From: Mycobacterium kyogaense
GTDB taxonomy: Bacteria > Actinomycetota > Actinomycetes > Mycobacteriales > Mycobacteriaceae
Length of the DNA: 64,000 bases
Direction: 5' to 3'
Assembly: GCF_003254575.1 (NCBI RefSeq)
Contig: NZ_QJUA01000005.1
Span: 1-64,000, forward strand
Shown in pieces: positions 19,452 through 27,458 of the stretch. The notes below the pieces were generated by a model that saw only the letters and a program-made list of their open reading frames with translations, did no database searches and had not been told where the DNA came from. The stretch's first letter is position 1. Each line of letters opens with the position of its first letter. The translations under genes and the position numbers were made by a program.

Positions 19452-19850
19452 GGGCACGAGCCGCAGCGAGATCGAGTTGATGCAGTACCGCTGATCGGTC
19501 GGGGTCGGGTAGCCCTCGCCGTCGAAAACGTGGCCGAGATGGCTGTGGCAGTTGGCGCACAGCACCTCGACCCGGTGCATGCCCAGGGTGTCGTCGGAGC
19601 GCAGGATCACCGCGTCGGAATCGGCGGGGTCGAAGAACGACGGCCAGCCGCAATGGGATTCGAACTTCTCGGTGCTGCGGAACAGTTCAGCGCCGCACGC
19701 GCGGCACTGGTAGACGCCCTCGGTCTTCGTGTCGGTGTACTCGCCGGTGAACGGCCGCTCGGTGCCGGCACGCCGCAGCACGGCGAACTCTTCGGGGTTC
19801 AGCCGCTCGCGCCACTGGTCGTCGGTGAGCTGCAGCTTGGGACCTGTCAT
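19440..19850 (-). CDS. msrB: Peptide-methionine (R)-S-oxide reductase
   Basis: MsrB reduces the R form of methionine sulfoxide in proteins, using thioredoxin. The 136 residues carry the zinc site (Cys49, Cys52, Cys98, Cys101), the FESHCGWPSF and GHVFDGEG motifs, and the catalytic Cys123 in RYCINSIS. A TAGCCT box exactly six bases before the ATG, and no ribosome binding site, predict a leaderless mRNA. The box overlaps the end of aftC upstream, so msrB may be transcribed both alone and with aftC. Confidence 0.95.
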   Translation of the reverse strand: MTGPKLQLTDDQWRERLNPEEFAVLRRAGTERPFTGEYTDTKTEGVYQCRACGAELFRSTEKFESHCGWPSFFDPADSDAVILRSDDTLGMHRVEVLCANCHSHLGHVFDGEGYPTPTDQRYCINSISLRLVPSGQ

Positions 19851-19862
19851 GCCGCCAGGCTA
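19851..19862 (-). promoter_or_regulatory. Putative -10 box for leaderless msrB
   Basis: On the minus strand TAGCCT (19862-19857) is followed by six bases and the msrB ATG at 19850. It lies across the aftC stop codon. No clear -35 is visible. Confidence 0.4.
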
Positions 19863-21137
19863 CTCGGCGACCCGGGTGCCGGACGGGCTGCCGGAGGTGA
19901 GCCAGGGCGGGTCGATCCCGTCGGCGAGCCTGCCGTCCCGTCGGGCGTCCAGATAGCGGAACAGCAGCACGCAGAACACCACGATCACCATCAGCGACCA
20001 GCCGTAGGTGATCTTCAGGTACTCCAAGGCGCGCCCGGTGGACGGCAGCTGCCACAGCAGCCAGCGGTCCATGGTCAGGAACCCGTAGGTGGCCAGCCAC
20101 GCAACCCAGTTGCGCAGCACCGAGTTCGGCAGCACGACCGTCATCAGGAACGGGAACAGCGCGATCGAGTAGTACCCCTGGCCGAGTGAGAGCACCAACC
20201 ACGAGGTGACCAGCAGGACGCCCGAGGACGTCAGCATCCAGAAGAACGGGTCCCGGGTGCGGTAGTACCGGTACAGCAGCCACAGCGCGGCCGCACCGAG
20301 GGCGGCGAAGGTGATGCGCAGCAGCAGGATCAGCCACGTCGGCAGGCCGAAATAGAGGCCGTTGCCCAGGATCGAGCTGTTGAAGTAGTCGCGGGTGGAG
20401 AAAATGTAGGGCACCGTGCGGGTGACGAAGCTCATCGGATCCGAGATCAGCGGCCAGGCAGCGAGATTGAACGCGATCGGGACAGCAGCCGCGGTGACCA
20501 GGACCCGCCACTGCCGGTTGAGTATCGGCAGCAGCAGCAGCGGGGCCAGCAGTGGTTTGACCACCAGCGTCAGCCCGATACTCACCCCGGCCCACCATTC
20601 GTGACTGCGGTTGCCGTCCAGCAGCCAGCGGAAGAACAGCACTTCGAGCAGCAGCATGACGCCGTTGATGTTGCCGAAGACCAAGGTGTTGGTGACGGAT
20701 TCGGTGAAGAACATCGCGAGCAGCAGGGCCGGTGCCGCCACCGAGCTCAGCGTGTACCCGAACAGGCGCAGCAGGAAGTAGCCGGCCAGGATGATCGCCA
20801 CGGTGTTGAAGAAGATGAACCAGTTGCGCGAGGCCACCTCGGGCAGATAGCCGAAGGGCGCCATGATCAGCGTGCCGCCCGGCGGGTACAGGTAGTGCGG
20901 GTCGACGTAGTCGAAGTGCTCGTTGTAGATGTCCCAGCCGAACTTGAAGTTGATGACGGCGCGGTAGACCGGCGCGAAATCGTCGGTGATGTAGCGGTTG
21001 AACACCAGCACGTAGCTGCGGTGGATCACCGACAGGATCGCCAGCGGCCACAGGACCGACCGCAGAACCGCGGCGGTGGTGGGCGGGGACGTGCGGGGCC
21101 TGAACGCTTTCACCACAAGATCACGCACGTCAGGCAC
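19860..21137 (-). CDS. aftC: Alpha-(1->3)-arabinofuranosyltransferase AftC
   Basis: AftC is a GT-C membrane glycosyltransferase. It adds alpha-1,3-linked arabinofuranose branches to arabinogalactan and lipoarabinomannan, with decaprenyl-phosphoryl-arabinose as donor. The 425-residue protein has about ten helices. Its first extracytoplasmic loop has the DDx metal/donor motif in NRYITDDFAPVYRAV, followed by FGWDIYNEHFDYVDPHYLYPPGG, which is characteristic of the family. GTG at 21137 (VPDVRDLVVKAF) gives the usual length; the longer frame upstream lacks similarity. The lipoprotein gene ends 28 bp away on the same strand. Confidence 0.93.
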   Translation of the reverse strand: MPDVRDLVVKAFRPRTSPPTTAAVLRSVLWPLAILSVIHRSYVLVFNRYITDDFAPVYRAVINFKFGWDIYNEHFDYVDPHYLYPPGGTLIMAPFGYLPEVASRNWFIFFNTVAIILAGYFLLRLFGYTLSSVAAPALLLAMFFTESVTNTLVFGNINGVMLLLEVLFFRWLLDGNRSHEWWAGVSIGLTLVVKPLLAPLLLLPILNRQWRVLVTAAAVPIAFNLAAWPLISDPMSFVTRTVPYIFSTRDYFNSSILGNGLYFGLPTWLILLLRITFAALGAAALWLLYRYYRTRDPFFWMLTSSGVLLVTSWLVLSLGQGYYSIALFPFLMTVVLPNSVLRNWVAWLATYGFLTMDRWLLWQLPSTGRALEYLKITYGWSLMVIVVFCVLLFRYLDARRDGRLADGIDPPWLTSGSPSGTRVAE

Positions 21138-21165
21138 CGTACCGTAGCGGCACGTACCCGGGCCG

Positions 21166-22716
21166 TCAGGCCGGGCAGTACGTGTCGGTGGCCGGCAGCG
21201 CGCCGCTGTCGAGGTAGCCGAGCACCGGCGGCAGCGCACACGCCGAGTAGATCGTCGCGCCGTGGCCGATGCCCTGCCACATCACCCGCCGGTTGGTCGA
21301 GCCGGCATTGATGGCGGTCGCGGCGACCGCGGCCACTCCTTCGTTGCCGACGACGGGGTCGTTCTGCACGCCCAGCAGCAGCGTCGGCGTGGTCAGTCCC
21401 TGGGGTTCCTTCGGTGCGGTGCCGCTGGGCCAGTTCAGGCACTTGACCATGTCCAGGGCCCCGACGGTGCCGAACTGCGGGTAGCGCTTGCCCCATTCGA
21501 CGACGAGTTCGCGCACCCGGTCGGGCGTGGGCCGGTTCAGCGCGTCGCTGCAGGAATTGACGAACTGCCCGTCGGTCTGGCGCAACGTGTCGGCGGTGTT
21601 GATCAGGTTGTTGAGCCGATTGCTGTCGCCGCCGTTGGCGTCGGCGATCGCCTGGGCGAGTTCCCGGCCCGCGTCGACGCGATTGCCCTGCGGGAAGGCC
21701 AGCGCCGTGGAGATCGCGTCGGCCACCGCGGCCACCGATGCGCCGCCCGGCCCGTTGCCGGCCCGCGCGGCCGCCAGCAGGGTGTCGACGGCGTTCTTGG
21801 GGTCGGGCAGCGGGCAATTGCTGGCGATGCACTGGGCGGCCCAGGCGTCCAGGGAGGCCTGCTCACCCTTGACGCGCTGCTCGGTGGCGGCCTCGGCCGA
21901 GATGCCCAGCGGCAACGGGGAATCGAGAACCAGGCGGGCCACCTTGTTGGGGTGCGAACCGGCGTAGGCGAGTGCGACCTGCGCCCCGTTGCCGACCCCG
22001 AGGAGCGCGAGCGCGGGAACGTCCCAGGTGGTGCGCAGGCGCTCGAGGTCCTCGGCGGCGTGGGCGTTGTCGTAGGCCGAGTCGCCGGGGGCGATGGTGT
22101 CGGTGCAACTGGTGGTCGCGGTCATCGTGATCGCGCCGAGGTTGGCCACGGGGTCGTCCCCGGACTGGAACTGGGCCTGCTCGAACATCTCCTGGCGGTC
22201 GAACACATCCCGGCAGTCCAGGGCGCCCGACATGCCGATACCGCGGCGGTCGACGGCGACGACGGGGTGCTTGGCCAGCACGTCGGTGCCTGCACCGGCC
22301 AGCCAGGCGGGCAATTGCACCGACGACGGCAGATCGGAGCCGGTCGTCATCACCAGCGGACCTGCGTCCGCGGGCGTCTGGGCGGAGCGGGCCCGCACCA
22401 CGCCGATGCTGACCGAACCGGTGGCCCCGGCGATCGGGTCGAGGTCGGCGTCGTAGCTCGCGCAGTCGAGCGTGACTCCCGCCGGCGGCTCGACCGCGGC
22501 GGCGCTGAACACCCGCGACGTGCAGTCACGCCAGGACAGCTCGTTCTTCGGCACCTCGATCGGCGGCGGACCGGCGGGCTTGTCGCTCGTGGTCACGGCG
22601 CCCTGCGGGTGTGCCCCCGAATCGGTGGCGTACCGCGGGTTGGCGGCCAACCCGGGGGAGCACGCGGTGAGCAACGACACCGTCACCGCAAGCACTGCCG
22701 GCACCGATCGACGCAT
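21166..22716 (-). CDS. Lipoprotein of the S33 alpha/beta-hydrolase family (Rv2672 family), nucleophile missing
   Basis: The 516-residue protein starts with a lipoprotein signal peptide (lipobox LLTAC, Cys19). It has the layout of secreted tripeptidyl aminopeptidases: VVAVDRRGIGMSG, a nucleophile-elbow region, QNDPVVG with a candidate acid, and GIGHGAT with a candidate His. The elbow reads GVGNG (residues 240-244), with Gly at the position where Ser is expected. Either another residue acts or the protein is a non-catalytic binding protein. It lies upstream of aftC on the same strand and outside the membrane, so a cell-wall role is possible. Confidence 0.83.
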   Translation of the reverse strand: MRRSVPAVLAVTVSLLTACSPGLAANPRYATDSGAHPQGAVTTSDKPAGPPPIEVPKNELSWRDCTSRVFSAAAVEPPAGVTLDCASYDADLDPIAGATGSVSIGVVRARSAQTPADAGPLVMTTGSDLPSSVQLPAWLAGAGTDVLAKHPVVAVDRRGIGMSGALDCRDVFDRQEMFEQAQFQSGDDPVANLGAITMTATTSCTDTIAPGDSAYDNAHAAEDLERLRTTWDVPALALLGVGNGAQVALAYAGSHPNKVARLVLDSPLPLGISAEAATEQRVKGEQASLDAWAAQCIASNCPLPDPKNAVDTLLAAARAGNGPGGASVAAVADAISTALAFPQGNRVDAGRELAQAIADANGGDSNRLNNLINTADTLRQTDGQFVNSCSDALNRPTPDRVRELVVEWGKRYPQFGTVGALDMVKCLNWPSGTAPKEPQGLTTPTLLLGVQNDPVVGNEGVAAVAATAINAGSTNRRVMWQGIGHGATIYSACALPPVLGYLDSGALPATDTYCPA

Positions 22717-22739
22717 GGCGACCACAGTACTGATGGCCG

Positions 22740-23522
22740 TCACTGGGCCGCGGCTGCGCGCGCGTAGCGCAGGAACAGGTATCCGTCGTCGTCGCGCACG
22801 ACGTGCTGCAGACGCAACCGGGCCTGATCGTCGCCGTCCCCGGTGACGATGCGCCCGGCCGCCCCGCCGACGAGCACCGGCGCCACGGTCAGGCACAACT
22901 CGTCGAGCAGGCCGTCGGCGATGAGCCGGCCGAGGATTCCGGGTCCGCCCTCGGCCAACACCCGGCCCAACCCGCGGTCGGCCAACACGGTCACCGCTCG
23001 CGCCAGCTCCAGGGATTCGGGGTCCGAGCCGGACACGTCGATCACCTCGGCCAGATCGCCCAGCGCGCGTCGTGTCTGCGGCGCGGCGGCCGCGCTGGTG
23101 AACACGATCGGCGGCACCTCGGTGTGCTGGAAGACGGCGGCATCGGGGTCGACGGAGCCGGATCGGGTCAGGACGGCGATCGGGGGGACGGCGGCCTGTC
23201 CGCGGGCCTCGCGGGCGGCGCGCTGCTCGGCGCTGGGGGACGCGCCGGAGTAGTCCTCGGCGCGCACCGTGGCGGCTCCGACGAGGACCACGTCGGCCAG
23301 TTCGCGCAGCACCGAGAACAGGGTTTTGTCCCCGTCGCCGCCGAGACCGCCGGAGGTGCCGGAGCTGGTCGCCCCGCCGTCGGCGGAGGCGATCATGTTG
23401 GCCCGCACCCAGCGCTCGCCGGGATAGGCGTACCGGGCGGTCAGCTCGGTTCGGTCGATCGTGCCGACCGTGCCGACCGTGCCGAGCACTGTGAACTGCG
23501 TCCCGTCCGCGTGGTCGCCCAT
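22740..23522 (-). CDS. RibD C-terminal domain-like reductase (Rv2671 family)
   Basis: This 260-residue protein has the dihydrofolate-reductase-like fold of the RibD reductase half, with no deaminase domain. Typical segments are WVRANMIASADGGAT, LFSVLRELADVVLVGAATVRAEDYSG, VLAEGGPGILG and DELCLTVAPVLVGG. The M. tuberculosis homologue can act as an alternative dihydrofolate reductase when overexpressed. The true substrate here is unclear. I chose ATG 23522 because further upstream the frame is antisense to zapE. GTVGTVGTI near the N-terminus comes from a short repeated GTCGGCACG-type sequence. Confidence 0.88.
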   Translation of the reverse strand: MGDHADGTQFTVLGTVGTVGTIDRTELTARYAYPGERWVRANMIASADGGATSSGTSGGLGGDGDKTLFSVLRELADVVLVGAATVRAEDYSGASPSAEQRAAREARGQAAVPPIAVLTRSGSVDPDAAVFQHTEVPPIVFTSAAAAPQTRRALGDLAEVIDVSGSDPESLELARAVTVLADRGLGRVLAEGGPGILGRLIADGLLDELCLTVAPVLVGGAAGRIVTGDGDDQARLRLQHVVRDDDGYLFLRYARAAAAQ

Positions 23523-23544
23523 ACGCAGAATCTCAGCACGCCGA

Positions 23545-23550
23545 TAGGGT
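23545..23550 (+). promoter_or_regulatory. Putative -10 box for leaderless zapE
   Basis: TAGGGT is followed by six bases (GCCTGC) and the ATG at 23557. There is no Shine-Dalgarno sequence before this start. No clear -35 can be seen. Confidence 0.45.
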
Positions 23551-23556
23551 GCCTGC

Positions 23557-24606
23557 ATGCACGGGTCCAGCATCACCTCCGGTGAGGTCGCGCACCTGAC
23601 CGATCGACGTCCCAGCGTCACGCCGGAGCGGTTGGTCGCTCAGCTGGTTCCGCCGCCCACGTTCGCCGACGTCAGTTTCGACACGTACCGGCCCGATCCG
23701 GCGGAGCCCTCGCAGGCGGCCGCCGTGCAGGAGTGCCGCCGCTTCTGCGAGCAGGCGGTGCAGCGTCGCGCGGGCAAGAAGAAGCTGTTCGGCAAGCGGG
23801 AGGTGCTGCCCGGCGTCGGCGTGTACCTCGACGGCGGCTTCGGGGTCGGCAAGACCCATCTGCTCGCGTCGTCGTATTACGCCGTCGAGGGTCAGAAGGC
23901 GTTCGCGACCTTCGGTGAGCTGACTCAGCTGGCAGGCGTTTTCGGGTTCGTCGAGTGCATCGAGCTGCTCGCCGACTACACCCTGCTGTGCATCGACGAG
24001 TTCGAGCTCGACGACCCCGGTAACACCACGCTGATCTCCCGGCTGCTCTCCGCGCTGGTCGACAGGGGAGTGTCCGTCGCCGCGACGTCGAACACGTTGC
24101 CCGAGCAGCTCGGGGAGGGCCGGTTCGCCGCGCAGGACTTCCTGCGCGAGATCAACACGCTGGCCGCGATGTTCACGACAGTGCGCATCGAGGGACCGGA
24201 CTATCGGCACCGGGATCTGCCGCCGGCGCCCGAGCCGCTCAGCGACGCGGAGGTCACCGAGCGCGCCGCGGGGGTGTCGGGTGCCACGCTCGATGACTTC
24301 GATGCGCTGTGCGCGCACCTGGCGACCATGCATCCGTCGCGGTATCTGACGTTGATCGAGGGTGTCACCGAAGTGTTCCTGACGGGCGTGCACCCGCTGG
24401 ACGACCAGAACGTCGCGTTGAGGTTGGTGTCGCTGACCGACCGGCTCTACGACGCCGGGGTTCCCGTGGTCGCATCCGGCGCGAAGCTCGACACCGTGTT
24501 CAGCGAGGAGATGCTGGCCGGCGGCTTCCGCAAGAAGTACCTGCGGGCGACGTCCCGGCTGCTGGCGCTGACCGCAGCCGGTCAGACGGGGCGCACCATC
24601 ACGTAG
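23557..24606 (+). CDS. zapE: AFG1/ZapE-family P-loop ATPase (Rv2670c family)
   Basis: ZapE-like ATPases act near the division site or, in mitochondria (AFG1), with proteases. The 349 residues include Walker A in DGGFGVGKTH, Walker B in TLLCIDEFELDD, and an arginine-bearing LREINTLAAMFTTVRIEGPDYRHR segment typical of the family. The protein is cytosolic and lacks a targeting signal. A TAGGGT box six bases before the ATG predicts a leaderless transcript. Its 3' end overlaps the convergent GNAT gene by 25 bp. Confidence 0.9.
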   Translation: MHGSSITSGEVAHLTDRRPSVTPERLVAQLVPPPTFADVSFDTYRPDPAEPSQAAAVQECRRFCEQAVQRRAGKKKLFGKREVLPGVGVYLDGGFGVGKTHLLASSYYAVEGQKAFATFGELTQLAGVFGFVECIELLADYTLLCIDEFELDDPGNTTLISRLLSALVDRGVSVAATSNTLPEQLGEGRFAAQDFLREINTLAAMFTTVRIEGPDYRHRDLPPAPEPLSDAEVTERAAGVSGATLDDFDALCAHLATMHPSRYLTLIEGVTEVFLTGVHPLDDQNVALRLVSLTDRLYDAGVPVVASGAKLDTVFSEEMLAGGFRKKYLRATSRLLALTAAGQTGRTIT

Positions 24607-25124
24607 TCCGCTTCGAGGTGGGCGCCGACCCGGAACGTTTTCGTGCCGGTTACCTCGAACCCGTGTTTGTGGTAGAACCGTTGTGCCCGAACGTTTTTCT
24701 GGTTGACGCCGAGCCATGTCGACGCCGCGGCCGTGCTGGCGGCATGCTGCAGCGCGGCGGACATCAGCGCTGCAGATGCGCCGGCGCCGTGGGCGTCGGG
24801 CAGTACGTACATCTTCGACAGTTCCACCGCCGGGCGGGCGGTCACCGCGGCGGCGACGTCTGGATCGTCGGGCACGCCCGCGATCAGCATGGCGTAGCCG
24901 AGTATCCGGTCGTCCTCGGTCGCGGTGAACACCGTCCGGTCGGGGTCGCCGAGGTAGTCGGCGAACCGGTCGGGGGTGAGGTTCTCGGCGATGAAGGCGG
25001 CGACGTCGTCCGGAGTGCACGACGGGGGACAGGCCAGCGGGAAGGTGCGCGCTGCGACGTCGGCGAGTTCGTCCAGTCGGGTGGCGTCGGCGGGCCTGAC
25101 TTCCAGACTCAGCTGATGTTCCAC
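24582..25124 (-). CDS. GNAT-family N-acetyltransferase (Rv2669 family)
   Basis: This 180-residue protein has the GNAT fold. Strand 4 and the acetyl-CoA loop read ELSKMYVLPDAHGAGASAALM, where canonical QxxGxG/A is replaced by DAHGAGA, and strand 5 to helix 4 read TWLGVNQKNVRAQRFYHKHGFEVTGTKTFRVG. The acceptor is unknown. GTG 25124 overlaps the end of the upstream exported-protein gene by 16 bp, so the two are probably cotranslated. Confidence 0.88.
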   Translation of the reverse strand: MEHQLSLEVRPADATRLDELADVAARTFPLACPPSCTPDDVAAFIAENLTPDRFADYLGDPDRTVFTATEDDRILGYAMLIAGVPDDPDVAAAVTARPAVELSKMYVLPDAHGAGASAALMSAALQHAASTAAASTWLGVNQKNVRAQRFYHKHGFEVTGTKTFRVGAHLEADYVMVRPV

Positions 25125-25603
25125 TGAGCGAGGCGTTCTCCGGTGATCCGGTCGAGCAGTACCACGTTGGACACCAGGTCGCGGTAGCAGTCCCACCAGA
25201 CGCCGCCGGTGAACGCACGACCGACCTGGGCGTTCTGCATGCCGTACTGCAGCGCGTCGGGGGCGTCGCTGTTGCGCGGCTCGTACGCGTCACCGGTCGG
25301 GGTCACGCCGCGAAATCCGAAGGTGATGCCCATCGCGTACGGCGTGGGGAGCTTCACCGGGGTGATCGTGACGTCGGCCCGGTAGACCTGGTAGCGCGGG
25401 GCGCGAGGCGGATATCCGAAGCCGGGGGGCACCGGGGAGGGGTTGACACCGAGGACTGCGACATCGGCGACCAGGCCCTTGAACTCGACGCGCAGCGTGT
25501 CACCCAGCCGCCCGATCGGGATGACGGCGGCGCCCGCCGGCGGCGCGAGCACGCCGCTCAGCGTGGCGATGGAGGCGAGCAGGACAACGAGCCAGCGCCG
25601 CAT
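25109..25603 (-). CDS. Secreted protein of the Rv2668 family
   Basis: This 164-residue protein starts with a Sec signal peptide (MRRWLVVLLASIATLSGVLA, probable cleavage after GAA). The mature part is a beta-rich domain of about 135 residues with RVEFKGLVADVAVLGVNPSPVPPGFGY and a VWWDCYRD turn. I know no function for the family. ATG 25603 is chosen because it places the positively charged signal-peptide start correctly. It is the first gene of a two-gene unit with the GNAT gene. Confidence 0.82.
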   Translation of the reverse strand: MRRWLVVLLASIATLSGVLAPPAGAAVIPIGRLGDTLRVEFKGLVADVAVLGVNPSPVPPGFGYPPRAPRYQVYRADVTITPVKLPTPYAMGITFGFRGVTPTGDAYEPRNSDAPDALQYGMQNAQVGRAFTGGVWWDCYRDLVSNVVLLDRITGERLAQWNIS

Positions 25604-25663
25604 TGCGAATCCCCTCGTAGGCGTCCTGGTATGATCGCACACCGGCCGACGCCTTCGGCGGGG

Positions 25664-26098
25664 TTATGGCTTCGCGGGCACCCAGGGCCCCACGCCGCCG
25701 ACCTTGTCGATGCGGATCCTGGTCAGGTAGCCGGGTGGGGCATCGGCCGGCGGAAAGCCGGCGTCGGGCGCGGCCAGCGTCTCGGCGAGATCGGCGAGCA
25801 GTTCGGGTGCGCCGCCCTCGACGATGCGGGCGGTCCCGGTGACCGCCAGGTAGGGCCGCATCACTGCGGTGGGGCCGCCGGGCGCGACGATGGTCACTGC
25901 GACACGTGGGTCGCGACGGACGTTGCGCACCTTCTTGTGCTCTGACAGGTGGGCGGTCACCAGTTCGTCGCCGTCGGGTGTGGACTGCAGCGCGACCCAC
26001 ACGACAGTGACCTGGGGACTGCCGTCGGGGTTGAGGGTCACCAGGGTGGCGTCGGCGCCACGGCCGATGAGTTCTCGCGCGGCCGAGTTGAGTTCCAT
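25664..26098 (-). CDS. Pyridoxamine 5'-phosphate oxidase-like / F420-binding split-barrel protein
   Basis: This 144-residue split beta-barrel protein belongs to the PPOX/FDOR group that binds FMN, F420 or haem. The N-terminus (ADATLVTLNPDGSPQVTVVWV) and HLSEHKKVRNVRRDPRVAVTI, with its basic phosphate-binding residues, match the mycobacterial F420-type family. The C-terminus reads YLTRIRIDKVGGVGPWVP. The substrate is not predictable. It lies between clpC2 and the exported-protein gene on the same strand, a place it does not occupy in M. tuberculosis. Confidence 0.85.
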   Translation of the reverse strand: MELNSAARELIGRGADATLVTLNPDGSPQVTVVWVALQSTPDGDELVTAHLSEHKKVRNVRRDPRVAVTIVAPGGPTAVMRPYLAVTGTARIVEGGAPELLADLAETLAAPDAGFPPADAPPGYLTRIRIDKVGGVGPWVPAKP

Positions 26099-26134
26099 GC
26101 GGTGTGATACCGCGCGGCCGCGGATTTCATTCCC

Positions 26135-26863
26135 TCACGGGGTCTGGAAGGCCTCCAGTGCAGCGCGCAGCTCGCGTTCGAAACGGTCGATGTCGACGCC
26201 GAGACGGTGCAGTCCATCGTCGTCGTGTTCATCGTTGTAGAGCGCGAGCAGCAAGTGTTCGGTACCGATGTAGTTGTGGCCGAGCCGCAGCGCCTGCCGG
26301 AATGTCAGCTCGAGAGCTTTCCTGGCGCGGGCGTCGAAGGGGATCAGCGCGGGCACCGCGTCGGCGGGCGCGGGCAGGGTGATTGCGTTCTCGACCGCCT
26401 CGGCGTCGAGGCCCTGATCGGCCAGCAGGCGGGACGCGAGGCTGGTCGGGTCGGCGACGAGGCCGAGGACGAGGTGCGCCGGGCTGATCTCGGTGTTGTG
26501 TGCGGCGTGGGCCCGGTTCTGGGCTTCGACGATCACGGCGCGGGCGCGCGGGGTGAAGCGCTGGAAGCCTGCGTTCGGGTCCATCGCCGCGGCATCGGTG
26601 GGGGACTTGGGGACGAATCGCTTCTGGGCGGCCTGCTTGGTGACGCCCATGCACTTGCCGATGTCGGTCCAGCTTGCACCGGATCGGCGTGCCTGGTCGA
26701 CGAAGTGGCCGATCAGGTGGTCGGCGACCTCGCCGAGCGCCTCGGCGGCCAGCACCGCGTCGGTCAGCTGGTCGAGCGGTTGGTCGTGGACACGGGTGAT
26801 GACGTCGATGAGGTCGTCGAGGCGAACGGGATGGCTGATCCGGACATCGGATGGATGCGACAT
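26135..26863 (-). CDS. clpC2: ClpC2: HTH domain fused to ClpC1-like N-terminal domain
   Basis: ClpC2 has no ATPase domain. Residues 1-95 are a helical DNA-binding region with SGASWTDIGKCMGVTKQAAQKRF. Residues 99-240 are two Clp_N repeats (FTPRARAVIVEAQNRAHAAHNTEISPAHLVLGL and LELTFRQALRLGHNYIGTEHLLLAL), like the adaptor and cyclic-peptide-binding domain of ClpC1. Family knowledge says it can sequester toxic cyclic peptides that target ClpC1 and repress its own gene. The promoter region agrees: two perfect palindromes cover the -35 and -10 boxes, and the mRNA is predicted leaderless. Confidence 0.93.
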   Translation of the reverse strand: MSHPSDVRISHPVRLDDLIDVITRVHDQPLDQLTDAVLAAEALGEVADHLIGHFVDQARRSGASWTDIGKCMGVTKQAAQKRFVPKSPTDAAAMDPNAGFQRFTPRARAVIVEAQNRAHAAHNTEISPAHLVLGLVADPTSLASRLLADQGLDAEAVENAITLPAPADAVPALIPFDARARKALELTFRQALRLGHNYIGTEHLLLALYNDEHDDDGLHRLGVDIDRFERELRAALEAFQTP

Positions 26864-26865
26864 GC

Positions 26866-26910
26866 GTCAACCGTAGGTTGACGAATGCGGATCGTCAACC
26901 CTGGGTTGAC
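26866..26910 (-). promoter_or_regulatory. clpC2 promoter covered by two 17-bp operators
   Basis: Two perfect inverted repeats are present: GTCAACCGTAGGTTGAC at 26866-26882 and GTCAACCCTGGGTTGAC at 26894-26910, with centres 28 bp apart. On the minus strand TTGACG (26898-26893) and TACGGT (26875-26870) are separated by exactly 17 bp. The -35 box falls in the distal palindrome and the -10 box in the proximal one. The ATG begins six bases after the -10 box, which predicts a leaderless transcript. The distal palindrome also contains the stop codon of the SRPBCC gene. Confidence 0.82.
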
Positions 26911-27380
26911 CGGGGGTAGCCGCGCCGGACCGTGCGGTCGAGGATGCCGAGGGTGCCGCGCAGCGCCAGTTCCGACACCACCGGGAAGATCTTCGCCTCG
27001 CGCCACTGCTGGTCGATCGCCGACCAGTCGTAGAACGACGTGACCAGCGTGTCCTGCCCGCTCGGCTCCAGGCGGTAGCCGTAGACGTGGCCGATCTGTG
27101 GGCGGATCTTGCCGAGGATCGTCCAGGCGATCAGCCGATCCTGCTCGAACTCGGTGATCTCGACGGTGACGTCATAGCGGCCCATCGGAAAGTCGTTGAG
27201 GGCCTCGCGGTCCATGTGCACCACGAAGGTGTCGCCGACGGCACTGACGGGTTCGCCCGTCGCGTCCTGCAGCATGCCGGTCGCGTCGATGGCGACATGG
27301 CCCGCAGGGTCGCGCAGCACGGCGAACACGGCGTCTGGAGCAGCGGCAATGGTTCGGGACACTTCGATGCGATCGGTCAT
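26895..27380 (-). CDS. SRPBCC (START-like) ligand-binding protein
   Basis: This 161-residue protein has the SRPBCC/polyketide-cyclase fold: MTDRIEVSRTIAAAPDAVFAVLRDPAGH at the start, YDVTVEITEFEQDRLIAWTILG in the sheet, and a long C-terminal helix. Such proteins bind hydrophobic ligands in a deep pocket. The ligand is unknown. It diverges from a small AraC-type regulator with 78 bp between starts, a common arrangement for a regulator and its target. Its stop codon lies inside the distal clpC2 operator. Confidence 0.85.
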   Translation of the reverse strand: MTDRIEVSRTIAAAPDAVFAVLRDPAGHVAIDATGMLQDATGEPVSAVGDTFVVHMDREALNDFPMGRYDVTVEITEFEQDRLIAWTILGKIRPQIGHVYGYRLEPSGQDTLVTSFYDWSAIDQQWREAKIFPVVSELALRGTLGILDRTVRRGYPRSTQG

Positions 27381-27458
27381 GGGTCGATCGTGGCATGCAG
27401 TGGCGTGAATCACGGAAAAGTTTCGTTTCAACGGAAGTCCGGGAAACCGATTTCTACT

